A stretch of DNA of 64,000 nucleotides from a bacterium (GTDB lineage: Bacteria; Bacteroidota; Bacteroidia; Flavobacteriales_D; Crocinitomicaceae), in the NCBI GenBank assembly GCA_024742305.1, contig JANSYQ010000001.1, forward strand, positions 434,001-498,000, read 5' to 3'. Numbering within the stretch: the first letter of the stretch is position 1; each line of letters starts with the position of its first letter. Made by a program: the position numbers and the translations under genes. The notes beneath the pieces are model-generated. The model ran no database searches and was not told where the DNA came from. It saw only the letters and a program-made list of their open reading frames with translations. Below are positions 35,731-45,136 of this stretch, one piece after another.

Positions 35731-37386
35731 TTGAAAAAAATTACCGTACTCCTAGCTGGACTCCTTGTGGGTTTCTTTAGCTTTTCGCAAACAACGCTTT
35801 TCTCTGATAATTTTGAATCGGGAAGTGGACAGTGGGTCTTAAATTCCTCTGGTTCCGGAGCAAACAACTGGGTGGTGAACAACGCATACCTTGGCTTTTC
35901 AGGTTTAATTCCTGATACACCAAATCAACCAGGAGGTATTACCGGTTCGCCTCAATCTTTTTACATGCACATCACTAACACAACTGTTTGTGGTGGGCTT
36001 TCTGTGTGTAATGCAAATTATGACGCGGGTGCCACATCTGATATCTATACGCGGTTAGCAACTCCAATCGACGCTTCCAATGCAACTGGAATTACACTTT
36101 CTTTCTGGTACTTGTGTCAAGGACTCACTGGAACAGCCTTTGGTACTTTAGAGTACTCCATAGATGGAGGAACAACGTGGACGCCAACGGGAACAGTATA
36201 CCAAAATACAGGTGCTTGGACGCAAGAGTCGGTTACACTGCCTGCTTGGGACAATGTTGCAGCACTATCATTTCGATACAGATGGCAAAACACATCATCA
36301 GGATCAGGAACAGACCCATCTTTTTCCATTGACGATATTTTGATCGAAGGAACTACCGGAGGCGGTGGCGGTTCAAACACCATCACAACCGCTACAGATT
36401 TATCGCCAAATGCTTGGTGCCAAGGACAAACCACAACCATTCAAGTAAACTTCACTTCTACCGGTACTTTTAACGCAGGAAATATTTACTCAGCAGAACT
36501 TTCAGATGCGTCAGGGTCTTTTGCCGCACCAACCGTGGTGGGAACCTTGAACTCGACAGCAAACTCTGGTACAATAACTGCCGTGATTTCAGGAGCGACT
36601 CCAGCAGGAACTGGGTATCGTATTCGTGTGGTTTCCGACAACCCAGCTGTTATAGGAACCGATAATACCGTTGACCTTGCGATTAACGCATTACCCAACG
36701 TAACCCAAGCTGCTTTCTCTGATGTTTGCTCTACCGGTGGAGCCGTGAACTTGGTGGGAGGATCTCCTTCAGGAGGAACCTATTCAGGAACGGGCGCCAG
36801 TGGTACTCAGTTTGACCCCTCCGTTTCCGGATTAGGATCTTTCCCTTTAACGTATACCTACACCGATGCTAACGGATGTATAAATTCGGCAGTGGAAACC
36901 ATTACGGTTATCCAAGGACCAACAGTGACTTTATCTGCCTTTAGCGATGTATGTGATACCGATCCATTCTTTACGCTAACAGGTGGAAACCCATCCAACG
37001 GAACATATAGCGGTCCGGGTGTAACGGGTGGTGTGTTCAATCCTGCAACAGCGGGTGTTGGAACGCACACAATTACCTACACATTTACCGACGGGAATGG
37101 TTGTGACGGAACAGCAAACGAAACAATCACCGTGAACGATTGTGCAAGCTTAAACGAGAACAACTTGATTTCGTTTGAAATTTTACCGAACCCAACAAAC
37201 GGAACTTTCCAAATCGTAAGCCAATCACCAATTGATCATGTTTCCTTGATGGATATGAGCGGTCGCGTGATTAAAGAGTTCGAGGCAGGTTCTTCATACT
37301 CTATTCAGGAACTTCCTTCTGGCATGTACATGGTTCGTGTACAAGCTGAGGGACTGATTAAAGATCAAAGGTTAATGAAGCAATAA
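35731..37386 (+). CDS. Secreted multidomain protein with T9SS type A sorting domain (TTG start)
   Basis: The 551-residue protein has a signal peptide (1-19, FFSFSQ), a lectin/MAM-like beta-sandwich with FSDNFESGSGQW and GTLEYSIDGGTTW (about 20-210), a second beta domain, and two repeats of about 76 residues (starting near 327 and 403, each AFSDVC...GGTYSGTG or GTYSGPG). A type A sorting domain follows (ILPNPTNG, terminal RLMKQ). The start must be TTG because no ATG or GTG precedes the signal peptide in frame. The repeats resemble a module in the protein encoded at 5655. Confidence 0.87.
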   Translation: MKKITVLLAGLLVGFFSFSQTTLFSDNFESGSGQWVLNSSGSGANNWVVNNAYLGFSGLIPDTPNQPGGITGSPQSFYMHITNTTVCGGLSVCNANYDAGATSDIYTRLATPIDASNATGITLSFWYLCQGLTGTAFGTLEYSIDGGTTWTPTGTVYQNTGAWTQESVTLPAWDNVAALSFRYRWQNTSSGSGTDPSFSIDDILIEGTTGGGGGSNTITTATDLSPNAWCQGQTTTIQVNFTSTGTFNAGNIYSAELSDASGSFAAPTVVGTLNSTANSGTITAVISGATPAGTGYRIRVVSDNPAVIGTDNTVDLAINALPNVTQAAFSDVCSTGGAVNLVGGSPSGGTYSGTGASGTQFDPSVSGLGSFPLTYTYTDANGCINSAVETITVIQGPTVTLSAFSDVCDTDPFFTLTGGNPSNGTYSGPGVTGGVFNPATAGVGTHTITYTFTDGNGCDGTANETITVNDCASLNENNLISFEILPNPTNGTFQIVSQSPIDHVSLMDMSGRVIKEFEAGSSYSIQELPSGMYMVRVQAEGLIKDQRLMKQ

Positions 37387-37407
37387 TCGTTGTAGAACAA
37401 CAATCAA

Positions 37408-37437
37408 AGAGACCGTCCGTTTGGGCGGTCTTTTTTT
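37408..37437 (+). terminator. Terminator of the T9SS gene at 35731
   Basis: AGACCGTCC/GGGCGGTCT with a short GTTT-type loop is followed by seven T. Confidence 0.92.
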
Positions 37438-37480
37438 ACCTGTAGCTTTATTTCTGCTATCGTTTAAACTTGATCGGATT

Positions 37481-38503
37481 TCATTTAATCAACTTATACG
37501 AAGTTTCCGCTTCAAATGCTGATTCATTTTTCAAGTAGATGTTGAACCAGCTAGACATAAGCTCAGCCACTTCCGCTTGGTGTTTGATACAACCGTGATT
37601 ATCGTTATTGAACTCAACAAAAACGTGCGGAGCTTTATTCTTTTCCAGCTCTTCATGTAGTTTGTGCGCCATACTTATATCACAGGCGTCGTCTTTTGAG
37701 CCATGTAGCATCAGTATTGGGGTTGAAGCACACATGTCACCCGCCCAATGCGTTGCTGATCTGTTTTTTAGCTCTTGTTCAGACTCTTCACTGTAGTTCG
37801 GAATCAGCACTTCATAAACATGGGACTCCATATCCGGTCTTTGATCCTTCATAATAAAGAGGTCATTGAGTCCGCCTAAAACTACAAGAGCATCGATGCT
37901 ACATGTTTCCTTCAATGCCATATAACTCATCATTCCGCCTCTGCTAATGCCAAACATTCCAATCCGAGACGTATCTGCAGACTCCACTTGTGCTAGTGCT
38001 GGAATAAGGTTGAGAACGTCATTTACATCACTTCCACCGAACTCTTCTTTTCCCTCGCTATTTGAGTTTCCTCTGTAATTACTTGCAATTACCACATAAC
38101 CTTCTGCTGCTATCATGCCCATTTGTACTACGGCGGTACCAACCAAAAGCTGTCCGAAATCTCGATTTCCCCCTCGATTGTAGATTACACAAGGGTAACT
38201 TCCGGGCTCTTTGGGTCGCACCATAAATCCAGTCACCATGAGGCTGTCGCTTTCGTAAACCATGCTGTAAACATCAATACTATCGACGTAAGCATACTCA
38301 CTTTTGAGCATCCCTTTTTTCATTATTTTTTTGGCGATCGGTGTTTTTTGCCAATCCGTTTCTCTGATTTTAATGTGTTCTCCCGCTTCAAAATTGCCCC
38401 AAATTTCGCGGGCGTTACTCGGCTTTTGTTCGTGAGAGTGATCATGTTGTGCGCAGATTCCAAAGGATGCGGCAACGAAAATGTAGGTTACAACAGTTTT
38501 CAT
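37481..38503 (-). CDS. Secreted alpha/beta hydrolase, prolyl oligopeptidase-like (S9-type)
   Basis: The protein of 340 residues from ATG 38503 has a signal peptide (ending GICAQ) and an alpha/beta-hydrolase fold with the nucleophile elbow GISRGG, the catalytic Asp in LHGSKDDAC and the His in NDNHGC. A short His-rich sequence (HDHSHEQ) follows the signal peptide. The family includes dipeptidyl peptidases and acyl esterases; with only the catalytic domain present, a peptidase or esterase role cannot be separated. I rejected a start at 38545 because it would bury the signal peptide. Confidence 0.85.
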   Translation of the reverse strand: MKTVVTYIFVAASFGICAQHDHSHEQKPSNAREIWGNFEAGEHIKIRETDWQKTPIAKKIMKKGMLKSEYAYVDSIDVYSMVYESDSLMVTGFMVRPKEPGSYPCVIYNRGGNRDFGQLLVGTAVVQMGMIAAEGYVVIASNYRGNSNSEGKEEFGGSDVNDVLNLIPALAQVESADTSRIGMFGISRGGMMSYMALKETCSIDALVVLGGLNDLFIMKDQRPDMESHVYEVLIPNYSEESEQELKNRSATHWAGDMCASTPILMLHGSKDDACDISMAHKLHEELEKNKAPHVFVEFNNDNHGCIKHQAEVAELMSSWFNIYLKNESAFEAETSYKLIK

Positions 38504-38635
38504 AATTGAAATTGAGGTTTTCAGGTGATTATTAGGTAAATGCACCGATGTAAAATAGTAACAAAAGTTTTTTGGGTCATCTCTACTACGCCATTTTGAA
38601 TCTGCAAAAACACGGAATTAGCGCTTGGAAATGTC

Positions 38636-38643
38636 TAATTTTG
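38636..38643 (+). promoter_or_regulatory. Predicted promoter -7 box of mnmE
   Basis: TAATTTTG matches TAnnTTTG and ends 4 nt before the mnmE ATG. Transcription starting 6-8 nt downstream would give a leaderless mRNA. Confidence 0.5.
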
Positions 38644-38647
38644 CAAC

Positions 38648-40000
38648 ATGACCAATGATACAATTTGTGCATTAGCGACTCCCAATGGAATTGGTGCTAT
38701 TGGTGTGATTCGTGTTTCAGGAAGCGATGCCAAATCGATTACCTCTAGGGTTTTTTCACGCGATTTGAAGGAAACGGTTTCTCATACCTCACACTTCGGA
38801 ACCATTAAAAGCAAGGAGGGTGCAATTGTTGACGAGGTTTTAGTTACTGTTTTTGATACAGGAAAAAGCTTCACCGGAGAGGAAAGCGTGGAAATTGGCT
38901 GTCATGGGTCCCCCTATATTCAACAGCAAATCATTCAACTGCTATTGGCTTCAGGTTGTCGGATGGCGCAGCCGGGAGAGTTTACCCAACGAGCTTTTCT
39001 TAACGGTCAAATGGATTTATCTCAAGCAGAAGCTGTGGCAGATCTCATCGCCGCACAGTCACGTGGTGCGCACAATATTGCTATCAAACAGCTGCGGGGT
39101 AACTTCTCTAACCGACTGAAAGAGTTGCGTGAAAAACTTATTCATTTTGCCTCTTTAGTAGAATTGGAACTTGATTTCGCAGAAGAAGATGTAGAGTTTG
39201 CCGACCGCACCGAATTGAAAGCGTTGGTAGCAGATGTTTTGGCCTATATTAAACGTTTGGCGCAATCTTTCGAATTAGGGAATGCGATTAAAAATGGGGT
39301 TCCTGTGGCTATTGTGGGTGCACCGAACACCGGAAAAAGTACCTTGCTGAACCAGTTATTGGAGGACGATCGAGCGATTGTTTCGAACATCGCTGGAACC
39401 ACGCGAGACGTCATTGAAGAAACGTTGAATATTGACGGCATCCTTTTTCGCTTGATTGATACGGCTGGAATTCGCGACAATGCAGAGGAAATTGAAGCTT
39501 TGGGAATTGAACGCTCTCGAGAAAAAATCAAGCAGGCTACCGTGGTACTTTGTTTGGTAGATAGCAGTGATCTAGAAGGATTAACTGCTGGAAACTCTTT
39601 GGTAACGAGCATTCGTTCAGATTATCCCGATAAGAAAGTATTGTTGGTACTCAATAAGTTGGATTTGAAAACGCCTGAACACAGCGACGGCGCCCTTGCC
39701 ATTAGTGCGAAAGAAGGAACAAACATCGACGACTTAAAATTGTGGATGGTAAACTCTGTAAGCGGCGACTTCGATTTAGCCGAGGAAACCATCGTTTCGA
39801 ACGCCCGCCATTACGATGCACTTATTCGCACCTCAGAAGCCCTAGAAAAAGCCTTAGAAGGTTTAGAAACGGGTATCACGGGAGATTTTGTAGCCATGGA
39901 TATCCGTCAGGCAATGTATGAGCTCGGCCAAATCACAGGGGATATTTCCACGGACGACTTATTAGGGAACATCTTCGCTAAGTTTTGTATCGGAAAGTAA
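38648..40000 (+). CDS. mnmE: tRNA modification GTPase MnmE (TrmE)
   Basis: MnmE works with MnmG (encoded here at 45550) to make the cmnm5/nm5 modification at U34 of tRNAs. The 450-residue protein has the N-terminal folate-binding domain, a helical domain, the inserted G domain with G1 GAPNTGKS (about 224-231), AGTTRD, DTAG and NKLD, and the conserved C-terminal FCIGK with its essential cysteine. Length is normal. It has its own promoter. Confidence 0.98.
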   Translation: MTNDTICALATPNGIGAIGVIRVSGSDAKSITSRVFSRDLKETVSHTSHFGTIKSKEGAIVDEVLVTVFDTGKSFTGEESVEIGCHGSPYIQQQIIQLLLASGCRMAQPGEFTQRAFLNGQMDLSQAEAVADLIAAQSRGAHNIAIKQLRGNFSNRLKELREKLIHFASLVELELDFAEEDVEFADRTELKALVADVLAYIKRLAQSFELGNAIKNGVPVAIVGAPNTGKSTLLNQLLEDDRAIVSNIAGTTRDVIEETLNIDGILFRLIDTAGIRDNAEEIEALGIERSREKIKQATVVLCLVDSSDLEGLTAGNSLVTSIRSDYPDKKVLLVLNKLDLKTPEHSDGALAISAKEGTNIDDLKLWMVNSVSGDFDLAEETIVSNARHYDALIRTSEALEKALEGLETGITGDFVAMDIRQAMYELGQITGDISTDDLLGNIFAKFCIGK

Positions 40001-40008
40001 AACCAAAA

Positions 40009-40040
40009 AAAAGACGAACACTTTCGTGCTCGCCTTCTTT
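40009..40040 (-). terminator. Terminator of the outer-membrane protein gene at 40060
   Basis: On the minus strand AAGGCGAGCAC-GAAA-GTGTTCGTCTT forms an 11-bp stem with two G-U pairs and is followed by eight T. On the plus strand the same positions give A-C mismatches, so the minus orientation is favoured. Confidence 0.82.
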
Positions 40041-40059
40041 TACGTATTGCTACTTGCTA

Positions 40060-40935
40060 CTAAAAATTCAATGACAATCCGAAGGTAAGTGGGTAGACTT
40101 CTACCGTTTTTCCTTGGTCGAAGAGTGGAAGTAAGCTATAGTTGGCAAATACTCCCCAGCTTCCGTAACCCAATCGCGCTGTTGCGTCTAGTTTGAATGA
40201 GTTCAAGTTGTAATTTCCTTTGATACGCTCTTCGAACTCCTTTCCTTCAAACTCTCCGTTTCGTTTCAACTTAGATGTCAATCGAACACCTCCTACTACA
40301 CCTGTTGCCAAGTAAAAGCTACGATCTTCGTCTGCATTCGTGTTGAACTCCAACAATAGTGGAACGGTCAAATACGATGCTTTCATCTTGTTTTTTGTGT
40401 ACGTATTCACTGTATCCATCACTGCGAATAGTGAGTCTGCAGTTGATTGCACTAGGTAATTGTCGCGCAACGCTACTGATGTGAAGCTAAACCCAAGTCC
40501 TGTTGTAAGTCCAACGTACGGAGTTCCGAAGTTGAATTTGTGCTCCATGATGTTCAAGTTCCACACTTGAGAACGTGCTGCATCGTTATTCCAGTAAGGG
40601 TTGTTGGCGAAGTTGTTGTACTCAAAGTTTTCGTTCATCAACATCGTTACTCCAAAGTCAACACCTGCCCAGTGCGGTTCACTTTTCTTATTTCGCTTCG
40701 GTTCTTCGCCTTCATCGAAGTCTAAGTTGATGTCGTCACCTGATTTAGAATCGCTTTTTGTAATGATGATGAACTCGCTGTTTCCAACATTCATTCGTGT
40801 GGTATCGGCTTTTCCCGTTCCTTCTTCTTCAAAAACTACAGGCTCATTCCCCTCTGTTTCTGTCTCTACTTCTTCCTGTGCAAACACGGGCACTGCAAAA
40901 AGTAATGCTGCTAGTAATGTATTCCATTTATTCAT
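40060..40935 (-). CDS. Outer membrane beta-barrel protein
   Basis: The 291-residue protein has a signal peptide (1-19, PVFAQ), an acidic linker (about 21-80, Glu/Asp-rich) and then alternating hydrophobic strands typical of a small outer-membrane barrel, ending in aromatic FGLSLNF. It resembles the PorT-like or OmpA-beta-like families common in Bacteroidota, but I cannot pin down one. The acidic periplasmic linker before the barrel is notable. The gene stands alone. Confidence 0.8.
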   Translation of the reverse strand: MNKWNTLLAALLFAVPVFAQEEVETETEGNEPVVFEEEGTGKADTTRMNVGNSEFIIITKSDSKSGDDINLDFDEGEEPKRNKKSEPHWAGVDFGVTMLMNENFEYNNFANNPYWNNDAARSQVWNLNIMEHKFNFGTPYVGLTTGLGFSFTSVALRDNYLVQSTADSLFAVMDTVNTYTKNKMKASYLTVPLLLEFNTNADEDRSFYLATGVVGGVRLTSKLKRNGEFEGKEFEERIKGNYNLNSFKLDATARLGYGSWGVFANYSLLPLFDQGKTVEVYPLTFGLSLNF

Positions 40936-41000
40936 AACGCTGTATATTTTCTTGTTTGTTTATCCGTAAGACTGAACGGGCTACAAAAAGTTACAGCGGG

Positions 41001-41375
41001 TTACCAATTTTCTAGAAAATCGTCTAAATCGCGGCGGTCCTTTTTCGATGGTTTGCCCGTACCGTGCTGCCTGTAGGACTTTTGAGAAACTTGAAAAATT
41101 TTTAGTTTTTCTATCTCTTCTTCGGGCGTAATGTCTAATAAATAGTCGGGAACCAGCTTTGCTCCCACCCTTCTATCGAGAATATTGAGAACTTTAAACG
41201 TGAATGTGGCCGTGTGTTTGATCACATTGATTTCATCCCCAATTTTAACATCCTTGGCGGGCTTCACGTTTTCACCGTTTAACTTCACCTTACCTTTTGA
41301 GATGGCATCAGCGGCTTGCGAGCGTGTTTTCGCCAAGCGAACACTCCACACGTATTTATCCAAGCGCGTACTCAT
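41001..41375 (-). CDS. RNA-binding S4 domain protein (Hsp15/HslR-like)
   Basis: The 124-residue protein starts with an S4 domain (RLDKYVWSVRLAKTRSQAADAI, GKVKLNG, VKIGDEI) and has a basic C-terminal tail (GTGKPSKKDRRDLDDF). This is the layout of Hsp15, which binds stalled 50S subunits with peptidyl-tRNA. It is the last of three genes and overlaps the MmcQ gene by 20 bp, so it is translated from the same mRNA. Confidence 0.9.
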   Translation of the reverse strand: MSTRLDKYVWSVRLAKTRSQAADAISKGKVKLNGENVKPAKDVKIGDEINVIKHTATFTFKVLNILDRRVGAKLVPDYLLDITPEEEIEKLKIFQVSQKSYRQHGTGKPSKKDRRDLDDFLENW

Positions 41376-41709
41376 TCCTTACTTTTTTCGTCAGGGAAGC
41401 TACAATTAGGTCATATGAATGATCAATTAGCTCGTAGATCAGTGCATCAGGAACGTCTTCTTGCGTGTACACCGAGTTCCACAGCTGTTTATTCATGTGA
41501 TAGCCCGGGCGAACTCCATTGTAGGTTTCACGCAGCTCTACGGCACGTTCTGGGTCGCATTTTAAATTGATGTAATCGAAAGAGTCGACACCCGTTAGGG
41601 CAAACATCTTGTTGGCCACTTTAAACACCAAAGTACTTTTATCGAAAGGAAAGGATTCCGTAACCGCTTTTTTCGATAGACAGTATTCTCGGTATTCCTC
41701 GATGTTCAT
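41356..41709 (-). CDS. MmcQ/YjbR family protein
   Basis: This small conserved family has a CyaY-like, putative DNA-binding fold and no firmly established role. The 117-residue protein shows the usual CLSKKAVTESFPF start, FKVANKMFALTG, NLKCDPERAVELR and GYHMNKQLWNSV. It lies 2 bp after the desaturase gene and overlaps the S4 gene by 20 bp, so the three are one operon on the minus strand. Confidence 0.92.
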   Translation of the reverse strand: MNIEEYREYCLSKKAVTESFPFDKSTLVFKVANKMFALTGVDSFDYINLKCDPERAVELRETYNGVRPGYHMNKQLWNSVYTQEDVPDALIYELIDHSYDLIVASLTKKVRNEYALG

Positions 41710-41711
41710 TT

Positions 41712-42815
41712 TTAGTGAATTGCCGGAGCTTCGTCGTTTCTACCGAGATTCTTCAACATTTTCGCATGTCCGCGCAACGCTTCCAAGAAAGTAGCATAAG
41801 AATGATACGGTAAATTGTACTCGAAAGCGGTCTCCCTAACAATATGCGAGATCTTTCTGTAGTGAACGTGACAAATGTTCGGGAACAAGTGGTGCTCGAT
41901 TTGATAATTCAAACCTCCTACGTACCAAGAGAACAAACGCGACTTGTTTGCAAAGTTTGCAGTATTCAACAATTGATTCGCCGCCCAGTCTTTTTGAATG
42001 TTTCCAGAAAGGTCGGGTGATTGGAATTCAGATGTAGGAACCACGTGCGCCGGTTGGAAAATACACGCAAGAGTCAAACCTGCAACAAAGTGCATGATAA
42101 AGAACCCCACGAAAGTCGCCCACAATGGAGCCGATGAGAAGATTATCGGCAACGCTAAAAATACTCCGAGGTACAAAACTTTACTTATTATCAGGGAAGT
42201 TAAAAACTGACGAGAAGTGATCCCTTGTGTTTCTAAAAGCCCTCGTTTCTTGTAACGTGTGTACTGTGCGTAATCTTTACTAAACACCCACATGATTGTC
42301 ATGAAGCCATAAAGGAACCATGCGTAAATGTGTTGGTATTTGTGTCCTTTCAATTTCTTTTGGTCCGGTGAGAAGCGCATTAAAATGCCCGAATCGATAT
42401 CCTCGTCCATTCCAGCAACATTGGTATATGTATGGTGTAATACATTGTGTTGGATACGCCAATTTACATCACTTCCCCCTACGAAAACCAATAGTTTTCC
42501 TAAAAGTACATTGACTTTTGCGTTTTTAGAGTAGGCATGATGGTTCGCATCGTGCATAATGGAAAGTCCAATTCCCGACATTCCGAACCCCATTAAAATC
42601 CACATTAGTAGTGTTAACCAACTGTTTTCGAAAACGGTTAGTATTAAAATGAATGGGACGAAGTAAAGCGCTAACATGAAAATGGTTTTCAGAACCATGT
42701 TCGTATTCGCGTATCGATTAATGTTGTTTTCTTTGAAATATTGGTTGACTCTTTTTCGCAATTCTTTCGCGAAGTCATCCGTGCTTTTGGAGAATCTAAT
42801 AGCTTTATTTTGCAT
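41712..42815 (-). CDS. Fatty acid desaturase (membrane front-end/acyl-lipid type)
   Basis: This integral-membrane di-iron enzyme introduces a double bond into fatty acyl chains. The 367-residue protein has the three histidine boxes HDANHH (about 86), HNVLHH (about 122) and QIEHH (about 303), plus four membrane segments. The Gln in the last box and the LFPNICHVHYRKI context resemble delta-5/delta-6 type enzymes, but there is no cytochrome b5 domain. Regiospecificity cannot be stated. It is the first gene of the desaturase-MmcQ-S4 operon. Confidence 0.93.
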   Translation of the reverse strand: MQNKAIRFSKSTDDFAKELRKRVNQYFKENNINRYANTNMVLKTIFMLALYFVPFILILTVFENSWLTLLMWILMGFGMSGIGLSIMHDANHHAYSKNAKVNVLLGKLLVFVGGSDVNWRIQHNVLHHTYTNVAGMDEDIDSGILMRFSPDQKKLKGHKYQHIYAWFLYGFMTIMWVFSKDYAQYTRYKKRGLLETQGITSRQFLTSLIISKVLYLGVFLALPIIFSSAPLWATFVGFFIMHFVAGLTLACIFQPAHVVPTSEFQSPDLSGNIQKDWAANQLLNTANFANKSRLFSWYVGGLNYQIEHHLFPNICHVHYRKISHIVRETAFEYNLPYHSYATFLEALRGHAKMLKNLGRNDEAPAIH

Positions 42816-42837
42816 GCATTTACTTAATAGTAAGTAA

Positions 42838-42845
42838 CAAAGATA
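42838..42845 (-). promoter_or_regulatory. Predicted promoter -7 box of the desaturase operon
   Basis: TATCTTTG on the minus strand, 22 bp upstream of the start codon. Confidence 0.55.
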
Positions 42846-43059
42846 CGGGAAAATAGACTGCCTCCTATGAAGTTGTGCTTAATTAACAAGCAGCCGCCTA
42901 TACTTAACAACCAGTTAAACTATTGTTTACCCGTTGGTTACAGCGTGATCACCGTCGTTTATTTTACGTAAAATACCCTTTTAAGGGTATAGAGCCCTTG
43001 ATCTCCTCATTTTCACCTAGGATGCAGCTTTTCAAAGTCTTGAATTTGCATTTTCCTGT

Positions 43060-43067
43060 TAACTTTG
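43060..43067 (+). promoter_or_regulatory. Predicted promoter -7 box of ispG
   Basis: TAACTTTG, 21 bp upstream of ATG 43089. CTTG at 43039-43042 is a possible -33 element. Confidence 0.55.
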
Positions 43068-43088
43068 CTTGGATACCAAAGCAGGATT

Positions 43089-45011
43089 ATGTCAGAGAAG
43101 ATGCCGCCGTATTGTAATGATTATTTGAATCGTTCACGATTTACGACGAGAGAGGTGATGATAGGAAGTGTGGGGTTTGGCGGGTCCAATCCGGTGCGAA
43201 TTCAGTCCATGACGACCACAGACACCATGGATACACAGGCTTCCGTGGAACAATCAATTCGAATGATCGACGCTGGTTGTGAGCTGGTTCGATTGACTGC
43301 ACCGAGTAAAAAAGATGCAGAAAACCTTCAAAATATAAAGGATGAACTGGTTTCAAGAGGATATGAAACACCTTTGGTTGCCGACATTCATTTTACTCCT
43401 AACGCCGCAGAAATTGCAGCGAAAATTGTAGAGAAGGTACGCGTCAATCCTGGAAACTACGCCGACAAAAAGCGTTTTGAGGAGATTGAATACACCGACG
43501 AAAGTTATCAAGCTGAGTTGGATCGCATTGAGAAAAAATTTACTCCGTTGGTTCTTCTCTGCAAAGAGCAAGGTACAGCGATGCGCATTGGCACCAATCA
43601 TGGATCACTCTCTGACCGAATTTTAAGCCGCTATGGTGACACGCCGGAAGGAATGGTAGAATCTGCCATGGAATTCCTGAATATCTGCCGAAAACATGAC
43701 TTTCATGATATCGTACTCTCCATGAAGGCGAGTAACACCTTGGTAATGGTTCAGGCATATCGTCTGTTAATGGCGACTATGTCTAAGCACGGAATGAATT
43801 ATCCGATTCATTTGGGAGTAACGGAAGCTGGCGACGGAGAAGATGGAAGAATCAAATCTGCGGTGGGTATTGGCGCTTTACTTGAAGATGGTATTGGCGA
43901 CACTGTTCGTGTTTCATTAACCGAGGCCCCGGAAGCTGAAATACCCGTGGCCCAAAAGCTCGTGAATAAGTTCTCATCGAATAATAATTATACACTCAGC
44001 GGTAAAGTTGATTCGCTACCATACAATCCGTATGCCTATCAGCGGTATGAAACGAACAATGTTGGGAAAGTAGGAGCCGGAAATGTTCCTGTTGTTATTG
44101 CGGATGTCAGCACGATTGATGATGTAAAACCCTCTCATTTGTTTGGTTACGGCTATTTGTATTCAGTGCCATTAGACAAGTGGAACCTTTCGGACTCTGC
44201 TGCAGACTTCGTTTACATCGGAAATAAGGCGTTGAACTTTGAGGTTCCAGGAACATTACAAGTACTTTGCGACTGGGCGTTGTGGGAGTCAACCTATAAA
44301 GCGCGTGATGGTTTTTACCCAATCATCGATCGCTCCTTGCTAGATAAAATGGGTGCTGATCAATCGTTTTTCTTGCGACATGATGCAACGGATAGCGATG
44401 TTGCTTTCTTGCAGAAATATCGAAATTGCGTGGTGGTTTTGGAAAGCAACTTTTCCAATAAAGCACAAGTTTATCGGAACATCTATTTAAAATTTGCGGA
44501 AAACAACATTAAAAACCCCGTTATTCTCACCAGTCAGCAAGACTCAAGTGATGTTGAAACGTTCCAACTTTGGACCTCGTCTGATCTTGGTGTTTCTCTA
44601 ATCGACGGTTTTGGTGATGGCATTTGGCTGAAGGGAAACGTTAGTTCTCAAATCATCAATGCGACGAGTTTTGGAATTCTTCAAGCGACTCGTACACGAA
44701 TATCAAAAACGGAATATATAAGTTGTCCATCTTGCGGTAGAACCTTATTTGACTTACAGGAAACAACAGCGAAAATTCGAGCAAAAACATCGCATTTGAA
44801 AGGTGTGAAGATTGGAATTATGGGCTGCATTGTAAATGGTCCCGGTGAGATGGCCGACGCTGACTATGGTTATGTGGGTACAGGACCTGGAAAAATTCAT
44901 TTGTACAAAGAGAAAGAAGTTGTTCGAAAGAACATTCCGGAGGACGAAGCTGTTGACGCATTGATCGACCTCATTCGTGAACATGGTGACTGGATTGATC
45001 CAGTAAGCTGA
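43089..45011 (+). CDS. ispG: 4-hydroxy-3-methylbut-2-en-1-yl diphosphate synthase, long form
   Basis: IspG (GcpE) reduces MEcPP to HMBPP in the MEP isoprenoid pathway. The 640-residue protein is the long form with an extra TIM-barrel-like domain between the N-terminal barrel and the C-terminal 4Fe-4S domain, as in plants, Chlamydia and Bacteroidota. The cluster ligands are ISCPSCGR (Cys near 546 and 549) and GIMGCIVNGPGE (near 579). The N-terminal barrel shows VRIQSMTTTDTMD and MRIGTNHGSLS. I chose ATG 43089 because the following SRFTTREVMIG matches the usual start of the family. Confidence 0.96.
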   Translation: MSEKMPPYCNDYLNRSRFTTREVMIGSVGFGGSNPVRIQSMTTTDTMDTQASVEQSIRMIDAGCELVRLTAPSKKDAENLQNIKDELVSRGYETPLVADIHFTPNAAEIAAKIVEKVRVNPGNYADKKRFEEIEYTDESYQAELDRIEKKFTPLVLLCKEQGTAMRIGTNHGSLSDRILSRYGDTPEGMVESAMEFLNICRKHDFHDIVLSMKASNTLVMVQAYRLLMATMSKHGMNYPIHLGVTEAGDGEDGRIKSAVGIGALLEDGIGDTVRVSLTEAPEAEIPVAQKLVNKFSSNNNYTLSGKVDSLPYNPYAYQRYETNNVGKVGAGNVPVVIADVSTIDDVKPSHLFGYGYLYSVPLDKWNLSDSAADFVYIGNKALNFEVPGTLQVLCDWALWESTYKARDGFYPIIDRSLLDKMGADQSFFLRHDATDSDVAFLQKYRNCVVVLESNFSNKAQVYRNIYLKFAENNIKNPVILTSQQDSSDVETFQLWTSSDLGVSLIDGFGDGIWLKGNVSSQIINATSFGILQATRTRISKTEYISCPSCGRTLFDLQETTAKIRAKTSHLKGVKIGIMGCIVNGPGEMADADYGYVGTGPGKIHLYKEKEVVRKNIPEDEAVDALIDLIREHGDWIDPVS

Positions 45012-45021
45012 TTGTTTTTAC

Positions 45022-45095
45022 GGTTCCGCTCGATGCTCTCAAAATACAATTGAAAATTTAACATTGATCAAAAGAACATCGAGCGGAGCCGAGAT
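45022..45095. repeat. Inverted CTCGA-family copies downstream of ispG
   Basis: GGTTCCGCTCGATG and CATCGAGCGGAGCC pair at 13 of 14 positions across a loop of about 45 bases. The second copy extends to GAGATTCG, the same sequence as in the terminator at 287. Confidence 0.6.
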
Positions 45096-45120
45096 TCGCT
45101 TTCAGACCTCAAGAACCACT

Positions 45121-45136
45121 TTTTTCACGTGAAACA
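45121..45136. promoter_or_regulatory. parS-like site (ParB binding), site 1
   Basis: TTTTTCACGTGAAACA differs from the parS consensus TGTTTCACGTGAAACA at one position. It is intergenic. Confidence 0.7.

Noticed and set aside
40009-40040. Hairpin as the terminator of mnmE on the plus strand
   Set aside because: On the plus strand the stem has two A-C mismatches; on the minus strand these are G-U pairs followed by eight T, so it belongs to the convergent gene.
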